64,000 bases of DNA. It comes from Senegalimassilia sp003474385 (GTDB taxonomy: Bacteria; Actinomycetota; Coriobacteriia; Coriobacteriales; Eggerthellaceae). This document shows, in pieces, positions 25,820 through 34,132 of this stretch. The notes beneath the pieces were generated by a model. The model was not told where the DNA came from, made no database searches, and saw only the letters and a list, made by a program, of their open reading frames with translations. A program made the translations under genes and the position numbers. Within the stretch, counting starts at the first letter, position 1; each line of letters opens with the position of its first letter. Location: positions 49,608 to 113,607 of the forward strand of contig NZ_QUCY01000004.1 in assembly GCF_003474385.1 (NCBI RefSeq), given 5' to 3'.

Positions 25820-27841
25820 ATGGTTCAACTTCGTGGCGACCTCACCAAGAAGATGGAGGACGGCGCCGGCAAGGTCCGCTTCCGTCGCTGGAAGAACATG
25901 ACCATCGGCGCGCGTATCTCGCTGGTCATCCTCATCGCTATCATCGTAGTGGCCGCGCTGGCCGACTTCATCGCGCCCTACAGCCCCTACGAGATCTTCA
26001 CCTCGTTCTGCGCGCCTGATTCCGCGCACCTGTTCGGCACCGACGACAAGGGCCGCGACGTTATGTCCCGCCTGATGTGCGGCGCTAAGTACTCCCTGGT
26101 CATCGGCCTAGGCGCTACTGGCTTCGCGCTGGTCGTGGGCTCCATCATCGGCGCTATCGCCGCCGTCGTGCGCCCGCGCATCGCCGACGTCATCATGCGT
26201 ATCCTGGACATCATCATGTCCTTCCCCGGCATCGCGCTTGCCGCCACCTTCATCGTGGTGTTCGGCAACTCCGTGCCGTCGCTCATCTTCGCCATCGGCT
26301 TTTTGTACATCCCGCAAATCGCCCGTATTGTTCGCGCCAACGTCATGAGCGAGTACAACCAGGACTACGTCCGCGCAGTCGTCGTCTCCGGCGCCCGCGC
26401 CCCGTGGATCCTGTGGAAGCACGTTGTGCGCAACTGCGTGGCTCCCGTCCTCGTGTTCACCATCGTGCTCGTGGCCGACGCCATCGTGTTCGAAGCCTCC
26501 CTGGCCTTCATCAGCGCCGGTATCCCCGAGCCCACCCCCACCTGGGGCAACATCCTGGCCGACGCCCGCAACGGCGTGCTGGCCGGCCGTTGGTGGCAGG
26601 CGCTGTTCCCCGGCATCATGATCATGCTGACCGTTCTGTGCCTCAACATCGTCTCCGAGGGCATCACCGACGCCATCGCCGCGCCGAAGAGCGCCGTCAA
26701 GGTCGACGAGAACGACCTGAACAAGGACCGCGAGGCCGACCGCATGGTCGCCGACCCGACGCTGGCCTACGCCGCTCAGGCCGATATGCTCAACAAGCGC
26801 CTGGCCGCCCTTAAGGAAGCCGAGCTTACGCGCACCGACCGCTTCGCGGCACGCACCGACGTGCCGCCCATCCTGGAAGTCAAGGACCTGTGCATCAAGT
26901 TCCCCCGCCATGGCGACGTGAACGTGGTCGACCATGTCAGCTTCGTGGTGCGTCCGCGCCAGACCATGGGCCTTGTGGGCGAGTCCGGCTGCGGCAAGTC
27001 CATCACCAGCCTGGCTATCATGGGCCTGCTGGACAAAAAGGCCGAGATCTCCGGCGAGATCATGTACGACGGCAAGAACCTGCTCAACCTCTCCGACAAG
27101 GAGATGAACGAGCTGCGCGGCCGCGAGATCGCCATGGTGTACCAGGACGCCCTGTCCTCGCTCAACCCCTCCATGCTCATCCGCTCTCAGATGAAGCAGC
27201 TGACTAAGCGCGGCGGCACCCGTTCTGCCGAGGAGCTGCTCGAGCTGGTCGGCCTGGACCCGAAGCGCACGCTGGATTCCTATCCCCACGAGCTCTCCGG
27301 CGGCCAGCGCCAGCGCGTGCTCATCGCCATGGCCCTGACGCGCGACCCCAAGCTGGTCATCGCCGACGAGCCCACCACCGCCCTTGACGTGACGGTCCAG
27401 AAGCAGGTCATCGACCTGCTGAACAAGCTGCAGCACGAGCTTGGCTTCGCCATGGTGTTCGTGAGCCACGACCTGGCGCTCGTTGCCGAGGTCGCCAACT
27501 CCATCACCGTCATGTACGCTGGCCAGGTTGTGGAGCAGGGCCCGGTGAAGGAGATCCTCACCAACCCCATCCACGAGTACACGCGCGGCCTGCTCGGCTC
27601 CGTTCTGTCCATCGAGGCCGGCGGTGCGCGCCTGCATCAGGTTCCCGGCTCGGTGCCTTCGCCGAAGGACTTCCCCGAAGGCGACCGCTTCCGTCCGCGC
27701 TCCAGCCATCCGGACAAGACGTCGAACGTGCGACCCATGCTCAAGCGCGTGGCGAATTCCGACCACTATTACGCCGAGCTGCCTGACAGCGAGCTGAAGC
27801 GCATCGGCGTCAAGCCTTATCTCACGGGAGGTGCGAACTAA
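25820..27841 (+). CDS. fused ABC permease-ATPase (DppC-DppD type)
   Basis: A 673-residue fusion. Residues about 1-290 are a DppC-type permease with a long N-terminal cytoplasmic part, about six helices, and the coupling loop MSEYNQDYVRAVVVSGARAP. Residues about 350-673 are a DppD-type ATPase with Walker A GESGCGKS, signature LSGGQRQRV, Walker B LVIADEPT and the C-terminal oligopeptide-family extension. The linker is rich in charged residues. Its stop overlaps the next start as TAATG. The same fusion is known in actinobacterial sialic acid importers (SiaG of Corynebacterium) and in some peptide importers. There is no sign of frameshift: the reading frame is continuous and codon use is even. 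Confidence 0.93.
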   Translation: MVQLRGDLTKKMEDGAGKVRFRRWKNMTIGARISLVILIAIIVVAALADFIAPYSPYEIFTSFCAPDSAHLFGTDDKGRDVMSRLMCGAKYSLVIGLGATGFALVVGSIIGAIAAVVRPRIADVIMRILDIIMSFPGIALAATFIVVFGNSVPSLIFAIGFLYIPQIARIVRANVMSEYNQDYVRAVVVSGARAPWILWKHVVRNCVAPVLVFTIVLVADAIVFEASLAFISAGIPEPTPTWGNILADARNGVLAGRWWQALFPGIMIMLTVLCLNIVSEGITDAIAAPKSAVKVDENDLNKDREADRMVADPTLAYAAQADMLNKRLAALKEAELTRTDRFAARTDVPPILEVKDLCIKFPRHGDVNVVDHVSFVVRPRQTMGLVGESGCGKSITSLAIMGLLDKKAEISGEIMYDGKNLLNLSDKEMNELRGREIAMVYQDALSSLNPSMLIRSQMKQLTKRGGTRSAEELLELVGLDPKRTLDSYPHELSGGQRQRVLIAMALTRDPKLVIADEPTTALDVTVQKQVIDLLNKLQHELGFAMVFVSHDLALVAEVANSITVMYAGQVVEQGPVKEILTNPIHEYTRGLLGSVLSIEAGGARLHQVPGSVPSPKDFPEGDRFRPRSSHPDKTSNVRPMLKRVANSDHYYAELPDSELKRIGVKPYLTGGAN

Positions 27842-28689
27842 TGGCCGAAGCAACCAACAGTGCAGCCGTCGCCAACAACGACGAGCAGACGCCTATCATC
27901 TTCCTTGATGATATCCACGTGGTGTTCAAGACGCGTACCGGCTCCCTGCTGCACCCCAACAAGGTCCACGCCGTGAACGGCCTGTCCCTGAAGCTCATGT
28001 CGGGCCAGACCATCGGCATCGTCGGCGAGTCCGGCTGCGGCAAGTCCACTACGGCTAACGTCATGTGCGGTCTGCAGACCCCCACGTCCGGCCATGTGTA
28101 CTTCAAGGGCACCGATGTCACGAAGCGCTCCGCAGCGCAGCGTAAGATCATCGGCCGCGTCATCTCCGTCGTGTTCCAGGACCCGGCAACGGCCCTGAAC
28201 GCGCGCATGACCGTCCGCGAACAGCTCATGGACCCCATGATCGTGCACAAGGTGGGCGACGCGAAGTCCCGCGAAGCCCGCGTGCGCGAGCTCATCGAGA
28301 TGGTGGGCCTTCCCAACAGCGTCCTTGAGGCGCTGCCCGGCCAGATGTCCGGCGGCCAGCGTCAGCGCGTGGCAATCGCCCGTGCGCTGTCCCTGAAGCC
28401 CGACGCCATCATCGCCGACGAGCCCACCTCGGCACTCGACGTGTCCGTGCGCGCCCAGATTCTCAACCTGCTGATGGATCTGAAGAAGGAGCTCAACCTT
28501 GCCATGGTGTTCATCAGCCATGACATCCAGACGGTGCGCTACATCTCCGACCAGATCATCGTCATGAACCATGGTCAGGCCGTTGAGCGCGGCACTGCCG
28601 AGCAGATCTTCAACAACCCCAAGGACGACTACACGCGCCTGCTCCTGGGCGCCGCCCCATCCCTGCTCCATCCCGACCTGGGCAAGTAG
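27841..28689 (+). CDS. ABC transporter ATP-binding protein, DppF type
   Basis: A 282-residue ATPase with Walker A GESGCGKS, signature MSGGQRQRVAIARAL, Walker B AIIADEPTSALD and H-loop FISHDIQ. It would pair with the ATPase half of the preceding fusion protein. Its start overlaps that gene's stop (TAATG), indicating translational coupling. A strong terminator follows 31 bp after the stop, which closes the operon. Confidence 0.94.
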   Translation: MAEATNSAAVANNDEQTPIIFLDDIHVVFKTRTGSLLHPNKVHAVNGLSLKLMSGQTIGIVGESGCGKSTTANVMCGLQTPTSGHVYFKGTDVTKRSAAQRKIIGRVISVVFQDPATALNARMTVREQLMDPMIVHKVGDAKSREARVRELIEMVGLPNSVLEALPGQMSGGQRQRVAIARALSLKPDAIIADEPTSALDVSVRAQILNLLMDLKKELNLAMVFISHDIQTVRYISDQIIVMNHGQAVERGTAEQIFNNPKDDYTRLLLGAAPSLLHPDLGK

Positions 28690-28720
28690 CCTTCCAACGC
28701 GCTACCCTAACGGGAAACGC

Positions 28721-28757
28721 AATCGCCCCCGCCGCTCGCAAGAGCAGCGGGGGCGAT
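28721..28757 (+). terminator. terminator of the transporter operon
   Basis: A 17-bp stem with one mismatch (AATCGCCCCCGCCGCTC arm) and a four-base loop is followed by TTTT. Confidence 0.85.
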
Positions 28758-28840
28758 TTTCATTTGGTTACATTTCAGAAGCAATAACGTATAACCTAGG
28801 AAGCCCTTGTTATCGGCAAGCCAACAATCCGATTAACACA

Positions 28841-28958
28841 GATGAGCTCTTGCTCGATACCTCATAAAGCGAGTTCCGCAGCGACTGGAACAGCCCAGTG
28901 GACTGTTCCACCAAGCGAGGACTGTCTGAGCGACTGGAGTACCGAGCAAGGGCTCATC
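28841..28958. repeat. 118-bp structured inverted-repeat element
   Basis: Outer arms of 23 bases (28841-28863 and 28936-28958) pair with only two mismatches and two wobbles. Inside is a near-perfect 25-bp palindrome (28886-28910, TGGAACAG...CTGTTCCA). The words GCGACTGGA and AAGCGAG each occur twice. It could be a non-autonomous mobile repeat or a structured RNA. No protein-coding sense is apparent. Confidence 0.55.
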
Positions 28959-28972
28959 GAACGGGACAAACA

Positions 28973-29001
28973 GAAGCCCCGACCAACAAAGACGGGGCTT
29001 C
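28973..29001 (-). terminator. terminator of nanE
   Basis: A perfect 9-bp stem (GAAGCCCCG/CGGGGCTTC) with an 11-base loop is followed on the minus strand by TGTTTGTC, 19 bp after the nanE stop. Confidence 0.65.
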
Positions 29002-29019
29002 CGATGGGACTGCTAAAAC

Positions 29020-29700
29020 CTACTTGCCAGTAGCCTCCACGAACCAGCTGGTGATGCTTGTGGGGTGCGTGATAGCGGTGCCGACCACGACGGCCCACGC
29101 ACCGGCGTCCATGGCAGCCTTGGCGTCGGCAGGCGTGTGCACGCGGCCCTCGCAGATGACGGGCTTGCCGGGGAACTCTTCCACCGCCTGGCGCACCAGC
29201 ACCACATCCGGGCCGTCGGCCATGCCGCAATCGATGGCGGCGCCAGGGTGCGAGAGCGTGGTGGAGGCGATATCGCAGCCGATGGCGAACGCATGGCGGA
29301 TGTCCTCGATGGTAGAGCAGTCCGCCATCACGAGCACACCCTCCTCCTTCAGCGGACGTACCGTGTCCTCAAGCGTCTTGCCGTCGGGGCGCGGGCGATC
29401 GGTGGCGTCGATGGCCACGATGTCGGCACCGGCCATCACGCAGGCGCGGGCATGACGCAGCGTGGGCGTGATGTAGACGCCCTCATGGCCTTCCTTCCAG
29501 ATGCCGATGACAGGCACCTCGGTGCGGCCTTTGATGGCCGCGATATCGGACAGGCCCTGGCAGCGGATGCCGCCGGCGCCGCCCAGCTCGCATGCACGGG
29601 CCATCTGCGCCATGGTCTCGGGGTGGCGCAGCGGCTCGCCCATATATGCCTGGCAGCTGGCGATGACCTTGCCGCGCAATTGCTCGATGATGGGATCCAT
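29020..29700 (-). CDS. nanE: N-acetylmannosamine-6-phosphate 2-epimerase
   Basis: A 226-residue TIM-barrel epimerase that converts ManNAc-6-P to GlcNAc-6-P in sialic acid degradation. The family segments are clear: GGAGGIRCQGLSDIAAIKG, VPVIGIWKEGHEGVYITPT, GADIVAIDATDRPRPDG with the catalytic residues, and ICEGRVHTPADAKAAMDAGA. It follows the ROK kinase by 85 bp and ends the catabolic cluster. This is the gene that identifies the cluster as a ManNAc/sialate pathway rather than plain GlcNAc use. Confidence 0.93.
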   Translation of the reverse strand: MDPIIEQLRGKVIASCQAYMGEPLRHPETMAQMARACELGGAGGIRCQGLSDIAAIKGRTEVPVIGIWKEGHEGVYITPTLRHARACVMAGADIVAIDATDRPRPDGKTLEDTVRPLKEEGVLVMADCSTIEDIRHAFAIGCDIASTTLSHPGAAIDCGMADGPDVVLVRQAVEEFPGKPVICEGRVHTPADAKAAMDAGAWAVVVGTAITHPTSITSWFVEATGK

Positions 29701-29785
29701 TTCCCCGTCCTTTCAAAATTCGAAAACCAGTGGCGCCCGCAGCCGCGAATCCACGGCGCCGGGCGCTGCGATATGCCGATGAAAA

Positions 29786-30841
29786 CTACTCCTGCGGCTC
29801 TTCCCCATTCTGCTGCTCTTGGGAGTCATGCGGCTCGCCGAGAGCTTCAAAACCCTCGGCGTCGTCAAACTCGTCCAGTTCCTGCCGGACCTTGACATCC
29901 TCCAAGTAATCCAGCAGATCCTCGGCCGCGCCGATAAGCGGGGCGTGCCCGCCCAGCTCGGCCGCAAGGATAGGCAGACCGCGCTGCGCCAGCGGGATCT
30001 GGCGCTCGAAGCCCTCCTGTACCGCCGCACGCCACTTCGTGCCCGCCTTGGGCACCGAGCCGCCGATGACCACCATATCGGGATCGAGCAGGTTCGTGAT
30101 GCCCGCGATGGCCTCGCCCAGGGCGATGCCGGCGGTCATGATAACCTTGTGCGCCGCAGGCTCGCCCTCGGCTGCACGGCGGGAGATCTCGGCACCATCG
30201 ATATGGTTGCCCGTGATCTCAGCATAGCGCGCCTCGATGCCGCTCCCCGACGCCACCAGCTCCAAATGGCCGGCACCGCCGCACACGCACGGGATACCTA
30301 CAGCCTGCGAACAGGCGATATGCCCGATCTCGCCGGCGAAACCGTGGTTGCCGCGAACCAAGCGCCCATGGGCGATCACGGCGCCGCCGATGCCCGTGCC
30401 GGCAGCGATCATCATGCAGGTATCGGCCCCGCTGGCAGCGCCCCAGCGTGCCTCGCCGAGCGCATGGGCCTGCACGTCGTTGAGCACCGACACCGGCAGC
30501 TCGCAAGACTCCTGCAAGCGCTCCTTGATGGGCTGGCCGGTCCACCCGGGCATGATCTCATTAGCGTACGCGATGCCGCCCGTGACCGCATCCACGCGGC
30601 CCGCAGTGGACACGCCGATGCCGAGCACCTGCTCTCGGCGCGAGCGCGCCTCGGCAAGCACCGTGTTCGCCACATCGCACACGGTGACGAGCACAGGGCC
30701 GCCCCCACGCTGCGCCTGCGTGGGCACCTGGGTTTCGAACACGACTTCAGGGGCAGCGTCGATCTGCTCGTATCGCAGCAGCGCGCCGGCGATCTTCGTG
30801 CCGCCGATATCAAGCGCCGCAACGTATGCGGGATATTCCAT
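29786..30841 (-). CDS. ROK family sugar kinase, candidate N-acetylmannosamine kinase
   Basis: A 351-residue ROK kinase. The ATP site is VAALDIGGTKIAGALLRY at the N-terminus, the catalytic region is SVLNDVQAHALGEARWG, and the zinc-site loop is IPCVCGGAGHLE, with one of the usual cysteines replaced by histidine. There is no N-terminal helix-turn-helix, so it is an enzyme rather than a ROK repressor. An acidic tail of about 30 residues (many Glu, Asp, Gln) is unusual. Lying next to nanE, it would be the ManNAc kinase (NanK role). The start at 30841 follows AAGGGTGGGG. Confidence 0.85.
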   Translation of the reverse strand: MEYPAYVAALDIGGTKIAGALLRYEQIDAAPEVVFETQVPTQAQRGGGPVLVTVCDVANTVLAEARSRREQVLGIGVSTAGRVDAVTGGIAYANEIMPGWTGQPIKERLQESCELPVSVLNDVQAHALGEARWGAASGADTCMMIAAGTGIGGAVIAHGRLVRGNHGFAGEIGHIACSQAVGIPCVCGGAGHLELVASGSGIEARYAEITGNHIDGAEISRRAAEGEPAAHKVIMTAGIALGEAIAGITNLLDPDMVVIGGSVPKAGTKWRAAVQEGFERQIPLAQRGLPILAAELGGHAPLIGAAEDLLDYLEDVKVRQELDEFDDAEGFEALGEPHDSQEQQNGEEPQE

Positions 30842-30904
30842 GCACCCCACCCTTCCCTTTTCGAAAAGCACCTTATCACCTGGTGTCAACCATGGTACCG
30901 CAAA

Positions 30905-30940
30905 CAAAAAAGCCGGCGCGGGTGGAACCTGCGCCGGCTT
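30905..30940 (-). terminator. terminator after the lyase gene
   Basis: A 10-bp perfect stem (AAGCCGGCGC arm) with an 11-base loop is followed on the minus strand by TTTTTTGTTTG. It lies 17 bp after the lyase stop, so ROK and nanE depend on readthrough or on their own promoter. Confidence 0.8.
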
Positions 30941-30957
30941 GCAAAAGCGAAGAAAAG

Positions 30958-31902
30958 CTACTTGCGGATGGGAGCGTCCGCGTCCATGAGGCCGGCCTTC
31001 TTGATGACCTCGACGATGGCCGCGACGTCCTCGCCCTCGAGCGGCTGGACGGGCTCGCGCATCTGGTTCGTGTTGAACACGCCCATCTGCCACAGAGCCG
31101 TCTTGAACGCGCCCACGCCGGCGCCGAAGCCGACGGTGGCCTTGACCACGCGGGTCAGGAACATCAGACGGGCAAGGTGATCCTGGATCTCCTTGACGCG
31201 GTTCCAGTCGCCGGCCTGAGCGGCCTTCCACTGCTCCACGTAGCTGTGCGGGTCGAGGTTGGCCAGGCCCGGCACGCTACCGTCGGCGCCTGCCAGGTAC
31301 GCGCCGTCGACGCACACCTCATGGCCGGTGAGCAGCTGCAGCGGATGACCGGCGTCCTCGTTCTCCAGCACCAGCCAGCGGAAGCTGACGTCGTCGCCGG
31401 AGGAGTCCTTCACGCCCTGCAACACGCCGTCCTTGCCCAGACGCACCAGCATGGTGGGGTCGAGCTTGGTATGCACGCACACGGGCAGGTCGTAGGCGAA
31501 CAGCGGCAGGTCGGTATGCTCGCGGATGGCGCGGAAGTGACGCTCGGTCTCCTTCGGGCCGCCCAGGGCGTAGAACGGGGCGGTGGCGACCAGCGCGTCG
31601 ACGCCAAAGCCCTTGGCACGCTTGGCCTGATCGACCACGCGCAGGGTTTCCATGTCGATGACGCCGGCAAGCACGGGCACGCGATGGTTCACGATGGCCA
31701 CGGCCTCCTGCAGCACATGGTAACGCTGGGCGTCGGTGAGGAACGCGACCTCGCCCGAGGAGCCCAGGAAGAACAAGCCGTCGACGCCGGCGTCGATCAT
31801 ACGGTTGATGGAGCACTCGAAGGCCTCCAGGTCAAGCTGCTTCTTCTCGGTCAGCGGGATGACCACCGGGGGGATTACGCCGTGGAACGGGGAATCGGTC
31901 AT
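30958..31902 (-). CDS. DapA/NanA family lyase, candidate N-acetylneuraminate lyase
   Basis: A 314-residue class I aldolase-type TIM barrel. The Schiff-base lysine is in LQGVKDSSGDD, the phosphate or carboxylate loop is FFLGSSGEVAFL, and the tyrosine region is LFAYDLPVCVHT, where DapA and NanA more often read YNxP. True DapA is normally clustered with lysine genes. Here the gene lies between nagA and ROK-nanE, which supports cleavage of sialic acid to ManNAc and pyruvate. Another 2-keto-3-deoxy acid is an alternative. The start at 31902 is favoured because the only good promoter would begin transcription near 31940, downstream of the earlier ATG (31944). Confidence 0.78.
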   Translation of the reverse strand: MTDSPFHGVIPPVVIPLTEKKQLDLEAFECSINRMIDAGVDGLFFLGSSGEVAFLTDAQRYHVLQEAVAIVNHRVPVLAGVIDMETLRVVDQAKRAKGFGVDALVATAPFYALGGPKETERHFRAIREHTDLPLFAYDLPVCVHTKLDPTMLVRLGKDGVLQGVKDSSGDDVSFRWLVLENEDAGHPLQLLTGHEVCVDGAYLAGADGSVPGLANLDPHSYVEQWKAAQAGDWNRVKEIQDHLARLMFLTRVVKATVGFGAGVGAFKTALWQMGVFNTNQMREPVQPLEGEDVAAIVEVIKKAGLMDADAPIRK

Positions 31903-31946
31903 GATGAGTACCTTGCCTCTTTCTTTCTGTTGAGCCAACTTCAATG

Positions 31947-31976
31947 AGGATAGTATCGAGGTTCGCGGTTCGTCAA
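31947..31976 (-). promoter_or_regulatory. promoter of the lyase gene
   Basis: TTGACG (31971-31976) and TATCCT (31947-31952) are separated by 18 bases on the minus strand. The minus-35 lies inside the nested palindrome at 31961-31989. Confidence 0.55.
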
Positions 31977-31989
31977 CGAACTGGCGAAC
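31961..31989. promoter_or_regulatory. nested palindromic operator
   Basis: Outer arms GTTCGC/GCGAAC and inner arms GTTCGT/ACGAAC are arranged symmetrically around CA. The site covers the minus-35 of the lyase promoter, which is the geometry of a repressor site. A GntR or NanR-like regulator is possible; none is encoded in the window. Confidence 0.65.
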
Positions 31990-32084
31990 GTTTCACAAAC
32001 AAAGGATGGAATCCGCCTTACGGTGCGAACGGGCGCCCGAACGGCGCAAGCCTCATGGCTGCGGCGCAGCCGAGCACCCCAACG

Positions 32085-33230
32085 CTACGCGATCACCTTT
32101 CCTCGAAGCACCACGTGCTTGATGTTCAGATCGCGGTCGAGCACCACGGCGTCGGCCTGATAGCCCGGGGCGATGGCGCCCAGCTTGCCGTCAAGTCCCA
32201 AGGCGCGGGCCGGGTTGACCGTCGCGGCCTTCACAGCGCTGGTCAAGGGGATGCCCATGGTGCGCACCGCCGTGCGCATGCACGCCATCACGTCGGAGAC
32301 GCTGCCGGCAAGGCTGCCGTTGGCGATCGTGGCGCGGTTGCCCTTGACGAAGAACTGCTGGCCGCCCAACTCGTATTCGCCATCCCCCAGCCCGCAGGCG
32401 CGCAGGCTGTCGCTGATCAAGATCATGCGGTCATCGCCGAACAGGGCGAACGCCAGGCGTACCATAGCAGGATGGATATGCACGCCGTCGGCGATGATCT
32501 CGGCTGTTACGTCGTTTCGCTCCGCACCGGCGGCAATGGGGCCGGGCTCTCGATGATGCAACGCGGGCATAGCATTGAACAGGTGCGTCATATGGCGCGC
32601 GCCAGCATCGAAGGCCGCGCACGCGTCATCATAGCCCGTGCACGTATGGGCTACGGAGACGCGCACGTCATGGGACATCTGGCGGATGAACTCCAGGTTG
32701 CCCGGCTGCTCGGGAGCCACGTCAACCAGCTTGATGAGGCCCTTCGCCTGGTGCTGCAGGCGGCCGAACTCTTCGATGGAGGCGCTGCGCACGTATGCGG
32801 GGTTCTGCGCGCCCACCTTATCGGGGGCGATATAGGGACCTTCCATGTTGATGCCCACGATCCCGGCCTCCCCCGCTGCTGCTTCATGCGCGGCCACGCT
32901 GGCCACGATGGGAGCCAGGCGCTCTTCAGGAAGCGTCATGGTGGTCGGGCAGATGGAGGTCACGCCACGGCTTGCCTCGTATGCCGCGATGGCGGAGATG
33001 CCCTCATCGGACGCATCGCAGAAATCGTGGCCCATGGCACCGTGGAAGTGCACATCTATCAGGCCTGGGATCACATAACATCCCGAAGCGTCCAGCGCAT
33101 CGGCAGCGCCACCCGCGCCGCACGCTACGTCTCCCGATGTCTCGATGCTGGAGAAGGTCTGCCCCTCCACCACCACATCGCGTTCGCGGAAGCATTGACC
33201 GTCGAACACCTTGCCGTTTGCAATGCGCAT
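32085..33230 (-). CDS. nagA: N-acetylglucosamine-6-phosphate deacetylase
   Basis: A 381-residue amidohydrolase that makes glucosamine-6-P and acetate. The metal-site segment is IDVHFHGAMGHDF, followed by NMEGPYIAP, the HTCTGYDDA region, THLFNAMPALHHR and the ISDSL segment with the catalytic aspartate. The start is fixed by AAAGGAGC eight bases upstream. It lies between nagB and the lyase gene, and its product pathway joins nanE to nagB. Confidence 0.94.
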   Translation of the reverse strand: MRIANGKVFDGQCFRERDVVVEGQTFSSIETSGDVACGAGGAADALDASGCYVIPGLIDVHFHGAMGHDFCDASDEGISAIAAYEASRGVTSICPTTMTLPEERLAPIVASVAAHEAAAGEAGIVGINMEGPYIAPDKVGAQNPAYVRSASIEEFGRLQHQAKGLIKLVDVAPEQPGNLEFIRQMSHDVRVSVAHTCTGYDDACAAFDAGARHMTHLFNAMPALHHREPGPIAAGAERNDVTAEIIADGVHIHPAMVRLAFALFGDDRMILISDSLRACGLGDGEYELGGQQFFVKGNRATIANGSLAGSVSDVMACMRTAVRTMGIPLTSAVKAATVNPARALGLDGKLGAIAPGYQADAVVLDRDLNIKHVVLRGKVIA

Positions 33231-33254
33231 ACCCGCATGCTCCTTTCAAATATG

Positions 33255-33286
33255 GAAGGGCCTTCCGCATGCGCGGAAAGCCCTTC
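33255..33286 (-). terminator. hairpin between nagB and nagA
   Basis: A 14-bp stem with a single mismatch (GAAGGGCCTTCCGC arm) and a four-base loop lies between nagB and nagA. There is no U-run, so it may be an attenuator or mRNA-processing site rather than a full terminator. Confidence 0.5.
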
Positions 33287-33318
33287 GAATGTGTTATCGA
33301 TTATGGCACCGGTCCACC

Positions 33319-34044
33319 TTACAGCAGCGAGCCGGCCTCGGCGTCCACCACGACGGTAACGTTTGGGTGCAGCTGCAGCACGGACGCGGGAACCTGCGGC
33401 GTGACGGGGCCGAAGAACGCGTCGCGCACGATCTGCGCCTTATCGACGCCGCTGGCCACCACCAGGATGGCACGCGCCTTCATGATGGTGCCGATGCCCA
33501 TGGTGTAGGCCTCGCGGGGAACCTGGTCGATGGACTCGAACAGACGGCTGTTGGCGTTGATGGTGCTCTCCGTCAGCTCGACCACATGGGTGCGCACGGG
33601 GAACTCGTCGCAGGGCTCGTTGAAGCCGATGTGGCCGTTGTGGCCCAGACCCAGCAGCTGCAGGTCGATGCCACCGGCTTCGCCGATGGCCTGCTCGTAA
33701 GACTCGCAAGCAGCCTGTGCATCAGGATTGGCGCCGTCGGGGACGCTCGTTGCCTCAGGGTCGATGTCGACATGGTCGAAGAGGTTCTTCTGCATGAAGT
33801 AGCGATAGCTCTGGTCGTGCTCGGGGGACAGGCCGCGGTACTCGTCCAGGTTGAACGTGGTAACCTGCTCGAAGCTGATACGGTCGGCCTGGAAGTCCTC
33901 CACCAGGTCGGCATACAGCCCGATGGGCGTGGAGCCGGTGGCCAGACCCAGCGTGGAAGCCGGGTCCACGATCAGCTGGGCGGCGATCAGATCCGCCGCG
34001 CGGCGGCTCATATCCTCGTAGGTCTCCTCGATGAACAGTTGCAT
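33319..34044 (-). CDS. nagB: glucosamine-6-phosphate deaminase
   Basis: A 241-residue deaminase/isomerase converting glucosamine-6-P to fructose-6-P and ammonia. Motifs include LGLATGSTPIGLY (phosphate site), FNLDEYRGL with the catalytic aspartate, and LLGLGHNGHIGFNEP. The length equals the short bacterial form without the C-terminal allosteric extension. It is the first gene of the leftward amino-sugar cluster. The ribosome site is AGAGAGGGC. Confidence 0.95.
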   Translation of the reverse strand: MQLFIEETYEDMSRRAADLIAAQLIVDPASTLGLATGSTPIGLYADLVEDFQADRISFEQVTTFNLDEYRGLSPEHDQSYRYFMQKNLFDHVDIDPEATSVPDGANPDAQAACESYEQAIGEAGGIDLQLLGLGHNGHIGFNEPCDEFPVRTHVVELTESTINANSRLFESIDQVPREAYTMGIGTIMKARAILVVASGVDKAQIVRDAFFGPVTPQVPASVLQLHPNVTVVVDAEAGSLL

Positions 34045-34132
34045 GTGATGCCCTCTCTTTCGCCATTGAAAATCGGTCGGGGTTGATAATGGGAATTAGC
34101 ACGCGCAGCATTCGCCCGCCGCGCGCTGCCGC

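Larger units (their letters stand above)
28690..29019. other. intergenic region between convergent transporter and nanE
   Basis: No gene is supported here. It contains the rightward operon's terminator (28721-28757), a long imperfect inverted repeat with a nested palindrome (28841-28958) and the leftward terminator of nanE (28973-29001). Short open frames across 28842-29033 lack ribosome sites and their content follows the repeat. Confidence 0.6.

Noticed and set aside
26108..27853. A 581-codon minus-strand frame opposite the fused permease-ATPase
   Set aside because: The plus strand encodes unmistakable transporter motifs. The minus frame is a composition effect.
28842..29033. Short open frames over the inverted-repeat element
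   Set aside because: No ribosome site is present, the content follows the repeat structure, and both neighbours end in terminators.
30958..31902. Lysine-biosynthesis dapA
   Set aside because: The family fits, but the gene lies inside the nan/nag cluster and the tyrosine motif differs from YNxP. A sialate-type lyase is preferred.
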